DNA of 64,000 bases from Tiliqua scincoides. Its lineage: Eukaryota; Chordata; Lepidosauria; Squamata; Scincidae. Under the pieces are notes generated by a model. The model searched no databases. It saw nothing but the letters and a program-made list of their open reading frames with translations, and was not told the DNA's origin. The stretch is taken from the NCBI RefSeq assembly GCF_035046505.1, contig NC_089822.1, positions 265,185,024 to 265,249,023 of the forward strand, read 5' to 3'. Position 1 is the first letter of the stretch. Each line of letters opens with the position of its first letter. The translations under genes and the position numbers were made by a program. Below are positions 11,276 to 24,879 of this stretch, in pieces.

Positions 11276-11625
11276 AGGTCCACCACATATGATAAAACAT
11301 TCCTTCTTGTCTGTTTCTGTAATAAATAAATAAATTATTGCAAAAAAAAAAAATTGTATCAATTTCTGCCAAATCCAACACGATTAGCCACCATTCTTCC
11401 AGTGCGGGTATCTCTGGAACATTTCAGTATTTGGCATACAATATTGTTGCAGCAGTTGTCATATATAAAAATATAGTTTCATCATCTTTGTGAATCGAAT
11501 CATCCAATATTCCCAGCAAAAACGCTTCTGGTTTCATTTAAATTTACCTTAAATATCAACTGTATTTGCTGGTGTATCCAAGTCCAATTTTTTTTTGCTT
11601 TTGTATAGGTCCACCACATATGATT
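11276..11625 (-). mobile_element. L1-clade LINE, ORF2 C-terminal fragment
   Basis: The minus strand reads HMWWTYTKAKKNWTWIHQQI near 11550-11625. After frame changes there is a region with TAATILYAKYW- and WLIVLDLAEID-like motifs down to about 11340. These match the end of L1 ORF2. A perfect 18-bp direct repeat, aggtccaccacatatgat, occurs at 11276-11293 and 11607-11624; it encodes the HMWWT words on the minus strand. Confidence 0.65.
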
Positions 11626-12310
11626 ACGGGGCTTGGGCATCTTCCTTATGAGGAAAGGCCATCCAGATAAACTCTGATGACCTAAATCTAACCCCATTCT
11701 GGACCAAGAAAGACGAGGACCATGCTGTACCCCAGGTGCAAACATACTAAACCTAAGGGGGACCTGTCACGGATGTTTCATCCTTATCTTCTACCATTCC
11801 ATTGCTTTGCATTTGCTTTTTTTTTCATATGCTTCAGGCTGTGAGGGTGGGCAGACTGACCCTGCCATGGAGACCACAAAGAAGAGGAGTTCGCAGGTAG
11901 GCTCAAATCTCCCTGTTCTCCAGTGGGGTCTCTATGGCAGGGTCAGTCCTTGCCATCTGGGAAATGCCCAAGCCCTGCCTCCTCAAGGGTGGGAGCTGCC
12001 TGAAGTCTCTGAAATTATGCCCTGGAGGATGGTGTATGAACCCCCCAGGTGGACCCCCCAAGCCAGTCTCCCAGTGCCTGTGGGGTCACGACCTCCTAAT
12101 GAGGGAGGATGGGGCTTAAATTTGGACCAATCTAAACTTGGATTGACCCTTGGGACTAGAGGATTGCTTGTGACCTTGAAAGGACTGTGGGTGGGCAAAA
12201 CCTTATTCTGTGTTAGTGGCTCCCCCCACCAAGAGTTCTCCTTCCTCCTTAGAGGATGTAGTGTCCAGTTCAAGAAGCCAGTTACCTTTAGTAGGGGGAG
12301 CCTCTTTTCT
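11626..12310 (-). mobile_element. Fossil piece of the DIRS-like repeat family
   Basis: Nearly the whole segment is repeated at about 49395-49965 in the same orientation: anchors aggccatccagataaactct, accatgctgtacccc, tatggcagggtcagtcc, ggaggatggggcttaaat. In the longer copy a gag-like region follows on its higher-coordinate side, which suggests this is the non-coding 3' part of the same family. Broken; no age estimate beyond visible divergence of a few percent between copies. Confidence 0.5.
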
Positions 12311-12389
12311 TGACTGCGCCTGTAAGAGCTTCAAGGCGGAGAGGATGATGGAGGATGGGGACTTGCGCCTCTTAGGTGGAGACGCATCA

Positions 12390-12729
12390 GATGTTGCGAG
12401 CTGGATGTTGCGAGCTGGATGTTTGGTTTTCAACGCCAGCTGCTGCCCAACTGCTTGGCCTGCTATCTCCCAAGGCCAGAGCACCGGCACTCCCGGGAAC
12501 AAGACGACACAAGGCAGAAGTTCTCCACCAAACGCCTCTTTACTATATACAATATATACAACAACAGACCAGATATCACACGAATCACGGTTCTCACTGA
12601 CGTAGCCTTCGGCACTAACTCCACTCTGCATCTCCCACAACCCAGCTTGTCCCTGCTGGCCTTTATATGCGTGTCAGCCAATCAGTGTGGAGTAAGAAAC
12701 TGCTAAGTCACTCTGACTCTGCATGGAGT

Positions 12730-12730
<1 letters not shown>
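12390..12730 (-). mobile_element. Possible solo LTR or LTR-like promoter
   Basis: On the minus strand a CCAAT-type word (GATTGGCTGACA) precedes a TATA-like word (CATATAAAGGCC) by a typical distance. GC-rich sequence and a short tandem pair (gttgcgagctggat, 12394-12421) follow. I could not define both ends or a target duplication, so this is a weak call. Confidence 0.3.

Positions 12731-12761
<31 letters not shown>
12731..12761. repeat. (AC)n microsatellite
   Basis: About 15 uninterrupted AC units. Confidence 0.95.
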
Positions 12762-12764
<3 letters not shown>

Positions 12765-12994
12765 AGCAGTCACCTGATCTACATCACCTGATGTTGCATC
12801 ATCCTTTCCTCCCAGGATGCTGTGCTGGCTGAGTCAGGCCAAGGCTTCAAGACCTGCTGCTATTCAGCCTGTAAATTCTTTCTCAGTCCCAGGGATGAAC
12901 CCTTTACAGAGGAAGTGGAACTAGTGAAGATGGGGGGAAGGTGGATGCTGGTGCTTGGACCTGTGGGACTTTTTTTCCAAAATAAAAACAAAAC

Positions 12995-13255
12995 AACAAA
13001 TATAAAGAAACTCCTTACTGCTGAAGGTAGTAGCACACTGAGGGCATTTCTCACTCCTCTTTCCAGTTTCTTTCTGCAGATTGGCTGGGATGACACTGAA
13101 ATCCCTATTCTGATGAGCATCAGATTTATTTTCCCATTTCTCTGGCTCATTTACCTTCCGAGTTCTTGATCTTTTTGGGTTTTCAGCTTTCGCCCTTTCA
13201 CATATTTTCTTATGGGGAGTGGGATGAATTCTTGTGCTGATGGTTTCCACACCCC
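12995..13255 (-). pseudogene. Orphan 5' part of a KZFP finger exon
   Basis: The minus strand reads EKWENKSDAHQNRDFSVIPA and then EKCPQCATTFSSK, which aligns with the linker before the fingers in unit B ([20 protein letters not shown], then [13 protein letters not shown]). The similarity stops at about 12995, before any complete finger, and is replaced by A/T-rich sequence. On the upstream side (13256-13334) it is joined to a piece matching 26290-26385 from the 5' region of a KZFP unit, not to an intron. The fragment therefore arose by rearrangement and cannot make a finger protein. Confidence 0.7.
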
Positions 13256-13334
13256 AAATTTTCTGCAGTGCTGAAGGGCCCCTGCTGGCCCTCCCTGTTC
13301 CACGTTTTCCACTGTCCCTGCCAAAACCCCCACC
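13256..13334 (-). repeat. KZFP 5'-region fragment joined to a finger-exon fragment
   Basis: The words gctgaagggcccctgctgg, ttttccactgtccctgcc and aaaacccccaccagaaa match 26310-26385 (and more weakly 5880-5960). Confidence 0.6.
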
Positions 13335-13960
13335 AGAAATTATTTTCTTCTGTCTGTCCTAACTCTCCCAACACACAACTTTAGTGGATGTCCCCTGGTT
13401 CTGGTGTTATGTGAGAGTGTAAAGAGCATCTCCCTATCCACTCTGTCCATCCCCTGCATTATTTTGTATGTCTCAATCATGTCCCCCCTCAGGCGCTTCT
13501 TTTCTAGGCTGAAGAGGCCCAAACGCTGTAGCCTTTTCCTCATAGGGAAGGTGCCCCAGCCCAGTAATCATTTTGGTTGCTCTCTTTTGCACCTTTTCCA
13601 TCTCCACTATATCCTTTTTGAGATGCAGCGACCAGAACTGGACACAATACTCCAGGTGTGGCCTTACCATTGATTTGTACAAGAGCATTATAATACTAAC
13701 TCTTTTGTTCTCAATACCTTTCCTAATGATCCCAGGCATGGAATTAGCCTTCTTTACTGCTGCTGCACATTGGGTCGACACTTTCATCGACCTGTCCACC
13801 ACCACCCCAAAGTCTCTCTCCTGATCTGTCACATACAGCTCAGAACCCATCAGCCTATATGTGAAGTTTTGATTTTTTGCCCCAATGTGCATGACCTTAC
13901 ACTTACTGACATTGAAGCGCATCTGCCATTTTGCTGCCCATTCTACCATTCTGCCATTAA
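13335..13960 (-). mobile_element. CR1-type LINE, pol C-terminal fragment
   Basis: The minus strand gives a 158-residue frame with MVEWAAKWQMRFNVSKCKVM, SMVRPHLEYCVQFW, KDIVEMEKVQKRATKMI and GHLPYEE. It is followed by a second frame with RLQRLGLFSLEKKRLRGDMI and GHPLKLCVGRV. This is the conserved tail of CR1/L2-type pol. One frame change lies near 13530. Confidence 0.8.
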
Positions 13961-14079
13961 ATGTTAAACTGCTACAAGACTTTTAAAAATGAATCTTCGT
14001 AAGCTGTTTGAGGCATTTTGTATCAAGGGAATTGTTTATTAGATCACATAGTATTATTTAAGTTGTTGTCAGTATGTGT

Positions 14080-14405
14080 GTGCCCTCCTTATCCACAGTC
14101 TCAGCCTCCATGAATTTAACTCAAGGTAGATCCTAAGACCACACTGGAGGGCCTCAGAGGACTTCCCAGACATGACTGGAAGGGTTGAGAACTTCTGGCT
14201 GGAGGACTCACAAAGAACCTCCTGGACATGAATGGAAGTGCCTTTTGGTTGCATCTGGGAGGTTTTCTGAGCCCTCCAGATATCACCAGAAGGCCCTTCC
14301 CGTCGCATCCGGAGGTCAAGTGAGGGCCCCAACCCACAGAATTGGTTATCCGTCTGTTTTGGTATCTGTGGGGGTTCGGGAAGCAGAGGCGAGACCTGTA
14401 CTAAA
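14080..14405. mobile_element. Non-autonomous DNA element, possibly Tigger/pogo-like
   Basis: Begins with ccctccttatccacag and ends with ggggttcggg then gagacctgtac. The element at 21590-21815 shares its internal words (cctcccagacacaaccgg, ggttcggcatcc) and one end (ggataaaggggcccgacc). Terminal words of the type CAGGTCGGCCC..TTATCC resemble the Tigger group, but I could not fix both ends. Confidence 0.35.
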
Positions 14406-14487
14406 AAGGAATGAGTGAAACTTCTTACAGACTCCAAGCATTTATGTGGCTGCTCTCCTTTAAGGAGTGTAGGATATGCTGTCAGAC

Positions 14488-14549
14488 TGGAGCTCCAACG
14501 ATATGGATTGGAGCTCCAACGATATGGATATGGAGCTCCAACGATATGG
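14488..14549. repeat. Three-copy 21-22 bp tandem repeat
   Basis: tggagctccaacgatatgg occurs at 14488, 14509 and 14531 inside the degraded last finger of unit B. It is AluI/SacI-palindrome rich (gagctc) and absent from the other KZFP units. Confidence 0.85.
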
Positions 14550-14586
14550 TGTGGCAATATGGATTCTTCCCATTCTGAGTTCCTCA

Positions 14587-14736
<150 letters not shown>

Positions 14737-14812
14737 CTAAGGTTTCTCCCATGCGGGGGTTTCTCTGATGCACAGTCAGGCTTGAATTCATCCTAAAGCT
14801 CTTTCCACACTA

Positions 14813-17598
<2,786 letters not shown>

Positions 17599-18161
17599 TC
17601 ACTGAAGCTCTTTCCAGACTCCAAGCATTGATATGGATTTTCCCTGGTGTGGGTTCTTTGATGTCTTCTTAGTTGTGATTTGCTGCTGAAGATCTGTGTA
17701 CATTGGGGGCACTTCTCCTTTGTCTTTCCAATTCCCTTTTGTGGTTTAACTGGGATGACAATGAAATCTTCATTCTGATGAGTATCAGATTCATTTTGCC
17801 ATTTCTCTTTCTCATTTCCCTTCTGCATCCTTGATCTTTCTGCTGTGCAGGTTTCTCCCTTTTGCATATCTTCTCTGTGTGAATTTTGCTGAGTAGTAAT
17901 GCTGGATGTACAACTGATTCTCTCCTGGTGCAATGGAAGCCTCTTTCTTCTCTGCCCTTTGAGATGTTCCTGCTTGATCAGGATTTCATGTCCCTCATAA
18001 TCCTGATAAACAACTCAGTGAGGGTCTAATCCTTTCCAATTTTCCAGTGCTGTCGCAGCAGTGCTGGTCTCTAAAAGTCACTTCCTGCAGGTCACATGTA
18101 GTTGTTTCCAGTGACACCCCACATGGCTCCCTCTGGTCTTCACTGTCTTCTCTGTAGCTTG

Positions 18162-18615
18162 CTGCAATGAGAGGGAAACTTGTTTAGCAGCACAATAGAG
18201 AAACGGGACCTCTAACACACACATCTAGGTGTATATACTCAGAAGTAGACCCCAGTGGGTTCAGTGGCACTGAATTCTGTCCTTTCTACACCGGGGCTTG
18301 TCGATGAATGTGTTTGTTTTTTAAAAAATGGCAATAAATACTGAATGAGCTTGAGCACTATCAAACAAATAAGCCTGGAGGGACAGTTCCACATAAGCTG
18401 GAGATCAGCCAGGGCACTTCTGCAAAAGCCTCTTTCGATGGTGCTGGTGCTGGTGTCAGGACATGCTCAGCCAAACCTCGATTAGGATAAAGCAGTTACT
18501 ACACCCACCTGAAAGGAGAAACAGGCAGGAGGCAGCCTAGGACAGAAGAGAAGATCTGGGAGGAGAACGACTGAAACTAAGGGATCCAAGAGTGCAGTGG
18601 AATATTCCTCTACAA
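18162..18615 (-). other. Intron of KZFP unit B between KRAB-B and finger exons
   Basis: Contains a degraded palindromic-element piece (18228-18290, ctcagaagtagaccccagtgg). Sequence around 18170-18210 (aacttgtttagcagcac) matches the intron next to the finger exon of gene C (gattagcagagaaac) and of gene D (gatttggcaccacag). Confidence 0.5.
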
Positions 18616-20122
18616 CAGTGGTTCCCAAACTTGCTAGCACCAGGACACACTTTTTTAAAACGACACTCTATTGGGACCCACCTAGCTTTATGAGACTAAA
18701 AAAATATTTCACTTTACCACCCGCTCATGCTTCGGTCTTCATTCTTTCTACTATTGTTGGGGGAGGGGACAACCACCTCCTGGAGCACTGTTGAGTTCCA
18801 CAGTCATCAGATCTGACTGGTGGCCTTGCATTCCCGTTTGCTTTGGACCAAGGCACGGTCACCTACTCATGAGTAAGCGCGTACATGCTTCTCCATTATT
18901 GTTTTCATAGGGCTCAATACATTTTACTTGTCAGCTATCAGCTTGTCAGTTTCACAACCCACCAAAAATTTAAACTAAGCTCTGATATTTGCTCTCTCTT
19001 AGGTGTGGAGAGAGTCCCTTGACACCTCAGGAAAGAGGGTCTAAGGGGTCAGGGCCTCTAGGCTCCAGTCTGCTCACAGGATGGCGGTCTTGTGGGGTGG
19101 ATAGGAGCCGTGCTGTACGCAGACAGATGCAGATTCTTGGAAATGGCCTCCCTTTTTCTTCTCCATTAGAAACAGTTTTAGAAGTCAGCAATAAGAAAAT
19201 TCTGACTTCAAAGTATTAAGTTCTCAAAACTCAAGAAATCGGCATCTCTAGAAGAAATAGAGTTGGTGGTGAGTCATTTACTTTGGACTATTTATCTAAA
19301 GAATGTCCAAGGAGAGCGGCAAGCTTCCAAGGCCTTGAGTAAACAAGCGGCAAACCTTTAATCTGTGACTGATGGAGAAATACGGAACACAGCTGGCTTG
19401 TATCATCAGTCACAGCTCCACATCCTGAATGCTTTGGGACTAGCAAAGAGAACTATGTTTGAATAATTAGCTGATTATATGGATCTGAAGAGTTGTATGT
19501 TTGGACGTGTGTACATTACCACTAAGAAGATATAAGTTGGAGACATCATAGGAAATCCCCCCCCCCTTTCTATGGGAAAAGGTGCACCCTTTGATTTGTA
19601 ATTTTGATGGTAAAGAAGGGAGTATAATAAAAAGAAACACGCAACAATCTGAAGTGGAACCATTTTGATTGTCAGGTTGGCAGCAGACCAGCACAGGGAG
19701 TCTTAAAGACACAGTTTACTCTATTGGCTGCTAGGTGTTTCTGAGGTGATGGAACTTGGGGGAAAATATAGAAGTGCCAAATATGAACATGTCAATAGAA
19801 AAAATTTATGAAATAGTTGAAATTGATATTTTATCAGAAAGATTACATGATGATGGTAAATTAGATAGAATTAAGAATATATGGGAACCATTTTACAATT
19901 GGTTAGAAATAGAACAAAATAATTAAGAAGATGTGTCAGATCTGTAGTTGTTTGAAGGAAAAAAAAAAAACCAAAACTGTACTCTAGTGGAGAACTAATG
20001 TATCTTTCCTTTGTATTTCCCCGACCTACGTATGTACCTTTGTACCTACCCCAAATCTGAATTTAAAAAAAGATGCATTGCAACCCACCAGTTGGTTCCA
20101 ACCCACAGTTTGGGAACCTCTG
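18616..20122. mobile_element. hAT-type element with perfect 8-bp target duplication, carrying a nested L1 fragment
   Basis: Left end cagtggttcccaaac and right end gtttgggaacctctg are inverted repeats. The flanking octamers (18608-18615 and 20123-20130) are both ctctacaa. Gene C, the paralogous unit, has the empty site at 39183-39190 (ccctctacaaccacttgcag), which confirms both boundaries. The middle holds an L1 3' part on the plus strand (about 19000-20060; the frame IEKIYEIVEIDILSERL near 19795-19850 and IWEPFYNWLE near 19880 match the end of L1 ORF2). The ends without the insert total about 450 bp. Confidence 0.85.
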
Positions 20123-21145
20123 CTCTACAACATTTTGGAGGACTCAGACATGATTGATAGGGCATCCACTCCACACCTGAATTGCATCGGCCATCTGTGG
20201 CAAGCAGGAAGCTTTTGGGAACTATCAAACACCTGGACCGTGTGCGTGCGTGCGTGCGTGCGTGCGTGAACATAAACAACAACCCTGTAATAATTTCACG
20301 TGGTGTTCCTCCTTATCTGCCAAATGAGTCTCTGGCATAATTCCCCACAACCTGTGTGATATCCTCTTCCACTGTAATGAATCCAGACTGAGCAGCACAG
20401 GATTTGAGGGAAGCCCCCTTACACCAAAGATACCACTATGCTGGACAGATCTGTGGATTAAATTCTATGCCGCCGTAGTCACGCCACCAGCATGCAGAGA
20501 ACAAGGGGCAGAGGCAGGAGGGTGATGGACAGGGGAGGTGGTGTGGCAAATCCTATGCCTGGATCCTGGTCACGACCTCAATGGTGCCCTAAAGCTGCAC
20601 TGACTTCAGAGGTGGTGCAAGTTAAAAGGTACTCACTGGAATCAGAGAGCAAAACAAAATGTCACTTTTCTCCTCTCTACACTCCAGCTTGGGGACCCTT
20701 CCTCACAACAGAAACTGCCCTCCTTTCTGGGGAGACTCTGCTCTGGTTAGGATGAGTCAGCACAGCACAGCTCAACTGTACTGGTCTCATTGCCTGGAAG
20801 CCCTTCACAGAAGCTTGACTCCTGCATTTGCTGGGTGGGGCTGATTTGGGACTGTCTTCCATCAGGGTCCAGCGTCCTTGGAGGCTGTGGTGTGGAGAGG
20901 AAAGTGGGGGGCAAGAGCATCAGTCGCTCAAATCACACTGACATTTTCAGACTGCAGCTCAGCCAAGCTGCTGTCCTGGCTTGCAGGTGATGAGATCGGA
21001 ATGGCAGAGATGTGCTGTGCTGACTCATCCTCAACAGCACCAACTTACCCGGGGGGGGGGGGGGGAGTTTCTACTGTGCCAAAGAATTCCCTCCTCAGCT
21101 TGCACACTGCTCTGAAGCTACTGCTGTGTTAAGTACATAAAGTAC
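20123..21145 (-). other. Intron sequence of unit B conserved with gene D
   Basis: Bases 20760-21050 (gctgggtggggctgatttggg, gaggctgtggtg, ctcagccaagctgctgtcc) match 58490-58700 in gene D and, more weakly, 2030-2200 in unit A. This is unspliced paralogous intron sequence, not an exon. A G-run of 14 lies at about 21051-21064. Confidence 0.5.
20241..20268. repeat. (GTGC)n microsatellite
   Basis: tgtgcgtgcgtgcgtgcgtg pattern, about six to seven units. Confidence 0.95.
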
Positions 21146-21235
21146 CTGCTGATTTCTGTTCTTCCTGGAGATCCTGGAGAAACACACACTCCCCTTCTTC
21201 CAGCTGGGAAATGAAGGTAGGTTTGGGAAATTCCT
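21146..21235 (-). CDS. Orphan KRAB-B-like exon (KZFP unit B)
   Basis: 90 bp on the minus strand, acceptor TTTCTCAG, donor GTACTT. In phase it is fully open: EFPKPTFISQLEEGECVFLQ, then DLQEEQKSA. The residues K-P-x-x-I-x-x-L-E-E-G-E match the KRAB B-box pattern. It lies 3 kb upstream of the unit B finger exon, with compatible phase. No KRAB-A or leader exon was found between here and 25220, where CR1 and hAT insertions fill the space, so it probably belongs to a dead gene. Confidence 0.7.
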
Positions 21236-21589
21236 CTGAGAAATAAACAAGGAGATGAGATGCTTCAGTCTACACCATAGCAAGGCTCTCCCAAGAGACC
21301 TGATCCTAGGCAGACCCCCATCTGTGATGACCATGATAAAGACTCTGGCTAGGCCTGACTCCATCTTGTAGGCCAGAAGCCGTTTTGAAGCTGCTGTCCA
21401 GGTGAGTGTAAGGAAGTCCAAGAGTTTAGTTTTCTTGTTTTAAGACTGCCTGTGTGGGTATTTACTCCCTGAAGTAACAAAATGCCGTTCAGCAACGTGT
21501 AACTGTCGCGGTTTGTGCTCTCTCAGACTTCTCACACTCCCCCACCTCACTGGCTTGACAACGTCCAGTGAGTCAGAGATTTTAAAAAA

Positions 21590-21815
21590 TCAGCAAACAG
21601 CCACTACAAAAGGCTCTGAGGTTCGGAGAGACCACGTGCAATGGAGCGCAGCCCCTCCAAGGTTCAGAAAACCTCCCAGACACAACCGGAAGAAGGTTCC
21701 AGTCATGACTGGGAGGTCTGTAGTGGGGCAATCCGGGGGTTCGGCATCCCTGGGGAGGCAAATGAGTGGATGCCGACTCTGGATAAAGGGGCCCGACCTG
21801 TATTTCAAGGTGGTT
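21590..21815. mobile_element. Non-autonomous DNA element related to 14080-14405
   Basis: Shares cctcccagacacaaccgg, gtcatgactgggagg and a terminal ggcccgacctgta with the other copy. The nearby segment 21816-21860 (tttaattgcatcctgc, attaaattacc) looks like a scrap of the CAGTGGCATAG family. Confidence 0.35.
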
Positions 21816-22259
21816 TGTTTAATTGCATCCTGCATTAAATTACCTATCAAGTGATATGCAGAGCTCAATACAGATATAGAGGAGTAACGGGATTTATATC
21901 CCCTTTCCCCTCCGAAGGATCCCAATCCCACTCACCCCCCCCCAATACAGTGCGCCTTTTTGGTACAGCTTCACCAGCGGGGAAGGGATAAAGGGCTGAC
22001 TTGAACATAAGAGTTCTGCCTCCACAATAAGGAGGAAAATTATGATTTGGGCTGCAGAGAAAACCAAGAGAAGGATGACTCAAGTTGCCAGTTCCTCTGC
22101 GTGGCTCTGATGCCGGAATAGGGCTGGCAAAGCAGCAGGTTCCAAAGGCCTCTCTTGACACCATCACAGACCAAGTCCAAGAGGGCATCATCCACAAGCC
22201 CTGGAGGTGTGGAGGTGATCAGGCAAATGGAGAAGGCTCTTGGTATGAGGAGAAGATAA

Positions 22260-23090
22260 AAATAAACTTGACTCCTTTAAGGGCAGATCCAAAGGTTTGG
22301 CATGTGGGGGGGGGGGGGACTGTCACAGATTCACTTCCCAGCTTCTCTCCCCCCACCTGGGGAGCCTTCAGTCTCCCCTCACCTGGGGGCTTCTCTTCCT
22401 CTCCCTTCACTGGCTGAGCCTAGCTGTCTCCCACCCTCACTTGGGGGCTTCTCTCCCTCAACTCCCCTCCCTCTCCCTCAACAGCCTGGGACCCCCATTC
22501 ACGCCTTTGCAAATGGGGGGAGTCACGATTTCCCACCTGGAGGTTCCTCTCCCCCTCCTCTTCCAGCCTCTTCAGCCTGGGACCCCCATTCAGCCCCATA
22601 CAAATGGGAAGTGTCACTGTCTGTCTTTCCAGCCCCCTGCCCTTCCCTGCCCGGGCTCTGAGCCTCTCTGTCTGCCCCACCTGGGGGCTCCTCTCCCCCT
22701 TCCTCTTCTCTTTTCTTCCAGCCTCTTCAGCCTGGGACCCCCATTCAGCCCCATACAAATGGGAGGTGTCACTGTCTGTCTTTCCAGCCCCCTGCCCTTC
22801 CCTGCCCGGGCTCTGAGCCTCTCTGTCTGCCCACCTGGGGGCTCCTCTCCCCCTTCCTCTTCTCTTTTCTTCCAGCCTCCTCAGCCTGGCACCCCCATTC
22901 AGCCCCATACAAATGGGAGGTGTCACTGTTTGTCTTTCTAGCCCCCTGCCCTTCCCTGCCTGGGCTCTGAGCCAGTCATCTGCCTGCCCCTCTGTGGGCT
23001 TCTCTCCCACCCCCCTTCCCTTCCTTTCCACCCACTGCAGCCCCAAGACTCTGCTTTGCCCTCCAAACAGGGACTCACCAGAGAAGGCAG
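22260..23090. repeat. Minisatellite of about 154 bp in KZFP unit B
   Basis: The word cagccccatacaaatggg occurs at 22591, 22746 and 22900 (spacing 155 and 154). Between copies run gtgtcactgtctgtctttcc, agccccctgcccttccctgc and gctctgagcctctctgtctg, then cacctgggggctcctctccc. A diverged half-unit precedes at 22290-22560. The octamer position here reads ATACAAAT, one base from ATGCAAAT. Confidence 0.85.
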
Positions 23091-23159
23091 CTGAGGCCAG
23101 TGGGGGGAGGGAAGTGGCTTCCAACTCAGTCTCCCTCCTGCCCCCCCATTTGCCCCTCT

Positions 23160-23470
23160 AGGAATCTGGAGCTGCTTAACTTACCCCTTCGAGAGCCAAG
23201 ATGAAAGACTGCAGCAGAGGCTCTTCCAAGCCTGCAGGAGTGATGAGTGGAGGGGCTGGGAGGGAGGGGCTGGGCTCTTTGCAGGGACTCTTGGAAGCAC
23301 CCCAAGGTGACTGAGGCGCAGGAGGACCAGGGCAGGTGCAACAGGGACAGGAGATGCCTTCAGTGGGGGGAGGAAGAGCCTGAGATACTGTCTCTGAGTG
23401 GAGGGGCTGGAAGGTCTTTGCAGGGACTCTTGCAAGCACCCCAAGGTGACTCAGGCGCAGGACAATTTTC
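23160..23470. repeat. KZFP 5' region with internal duplication
   Basis: The segment ggaggggctggga..gcagggactcttggaagcac..ggtgactgaggcgcagg at 23251-23320 is repeated at 23400-23462. Its counterpart upstream of gene D lies at 63485-63515 and 63864-63940, interrupted there by a hAT element. Confidence 0.65.
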
Positions 23471-23479
23471 ACAATGGAG

Positions 23480-24830
23480 AGAGGTGAAAAGGGGAGGGCC
23501 CCAAGGATCTGTCCTAGGACCAGTGCTTTTCTACCTGTTCATAAGTGACCTGGAGACGGGGTGAGCAATGAGGTGGCCAAGTCTGCGGAAGACTTTTTCA
23601 GAGAGCTGAAGACCAGAAGAGATTGTGAGGAGCTCCACAACCAAAATGGCAGGTGCATTTGTGCTCAATGGTGCAAAAAAAATCAAAACTTCACATATAG
23701 GCTAATAGGTTCTAAGCTGATTGTGACAGATCAGGAGACAGATCTTGGGCTGCTGGTGGACAACTCTATCAATGTATCCACTCAATGCGAAGCAGCAGTG
23801 AAGAGGGTAAATTCCATGCTTGGGATCATTAGAAAAGGCATTAAGAATAAGACGGCTAACATTGTAATGCTGTTGTATAAATAATATGGTAAGGCCACAC
23901 CTGGAGTGTTGTGTCCAGTTCTGGTTGCCACATCTCAAAAAGGATATAGTGGAAATGGAAAAGGTGCAGAAGAGAGCAACCAAAATGATTGCTGGGCTGG
24001 GGCACCTCCCTTATGGCTGTGGGGGGGGGGGTCCTCTTCAGTCTAGGACAGTGGTTCCCAACCTGTGGTCCCTGGACCACAGGTGGTCCGCGAGACCCTG
24101 AAAAGCAGTCCACGAGGTCTCAAGAAAAAAAAAATCATCATCTTCCATCACTTCCAGTGCCCTGCCAAGCAAGCACTCCCCCATGGACCACCTGAATGTT
24201 GGCTGTGGCTGTGCGGGGTCCTCTGCCTTCTCTGGCAGGCCATGGCGAGTGCTTGCTCAGGAGATGCTTCCCAGAGAGGGTGGAGAACTGACCGCTCGTA
24301 AACATAGTTTGCACTTCCAGTGTCTCATTGTGTACTCCCCCATGGACTACCAAATTTAGTTGTATTATTAATGTGCAGGGTGTGGGGTGGGGTTGCATAT
24401 GGTTCATGATGATTCCAATTTTTCCCTCAGTGGTCCACGAGCTCCAAAAGGTTGGGAACCACTGGTCTAGAAAAAAGGCACCTGAGGGGGGACATGATTG
24501 AGACATATAAAATTATGCAGGGGATGGATAGACTGGGTAGAGGGAGGTTCCTTTCCCTCTCGCACAGCATCAGAACCAGGGGACATCCACTAAAACTGAG
24601 TGTTGTGCATATGGACAGATAAACGAAAACATTTCTTTACCCACCATGTGGTTAGTCTGTGGAACTCTTTGCCACAGGATGCGGCATGTGCCTAGATGCC
24701 TTTAAAAGCGGACTGGACAAATTTCTGGAGAAAAAGTTCATCACAGGTTACAAGCCATGATGGGTATGTGCAACCTCCTGGTTTTAGAACTAGGCTATTT
24801 CAAGGGAGGGCACCAGGATGTAGGTCTTTT
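23480..24830 (+). mobile_element. CR1-type LINE, pol fragment to near the 3' end
   Basis: Begins with reverse transcriptase motif GPQGSVLGPVLFYLFISDLE (23497-23556), continues with KKNQNFTYRLIGSKLIVTDQ, then RPHLECCVQFWLPHLKKDIV. After the hAT insert at 24049-24464 it resumes with the RGDMIETYKIMQG-type region (24480-24530) and a lysine-rich tail region to about 24830. Several frame changes and a missing RT core show it is inactive. Confidence 0.8.
24049..24464. mobile_element. hAT-type MITE inserted in CR1
   Basis: 416 bp, with ends cagtggttcccaacctgtgg and aaggttgggaaccactg. Flanking octamers gtctagga (24041-24048) and gtctagaa (24465-24472) match at 7 of 8 positions. CR1 sequence reads on across the site, so the nesting order is certain. 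Relatives lie at 3545-3960 and 38337-38752. Confidence 0.9.
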
Positions 24831-24879
24831 GTCTTAGCTGAGTTAAGACAATCCACTGAGTTTTGAGTTAAGAAATCCA

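Noticed and set aside
22297-23124. ORFs of 214 and 234 residues on opposite strands
   Set aside because: Both are translations of the 154-bp minisatellite; proline/serine-rich repeats without a start context or splice sites.
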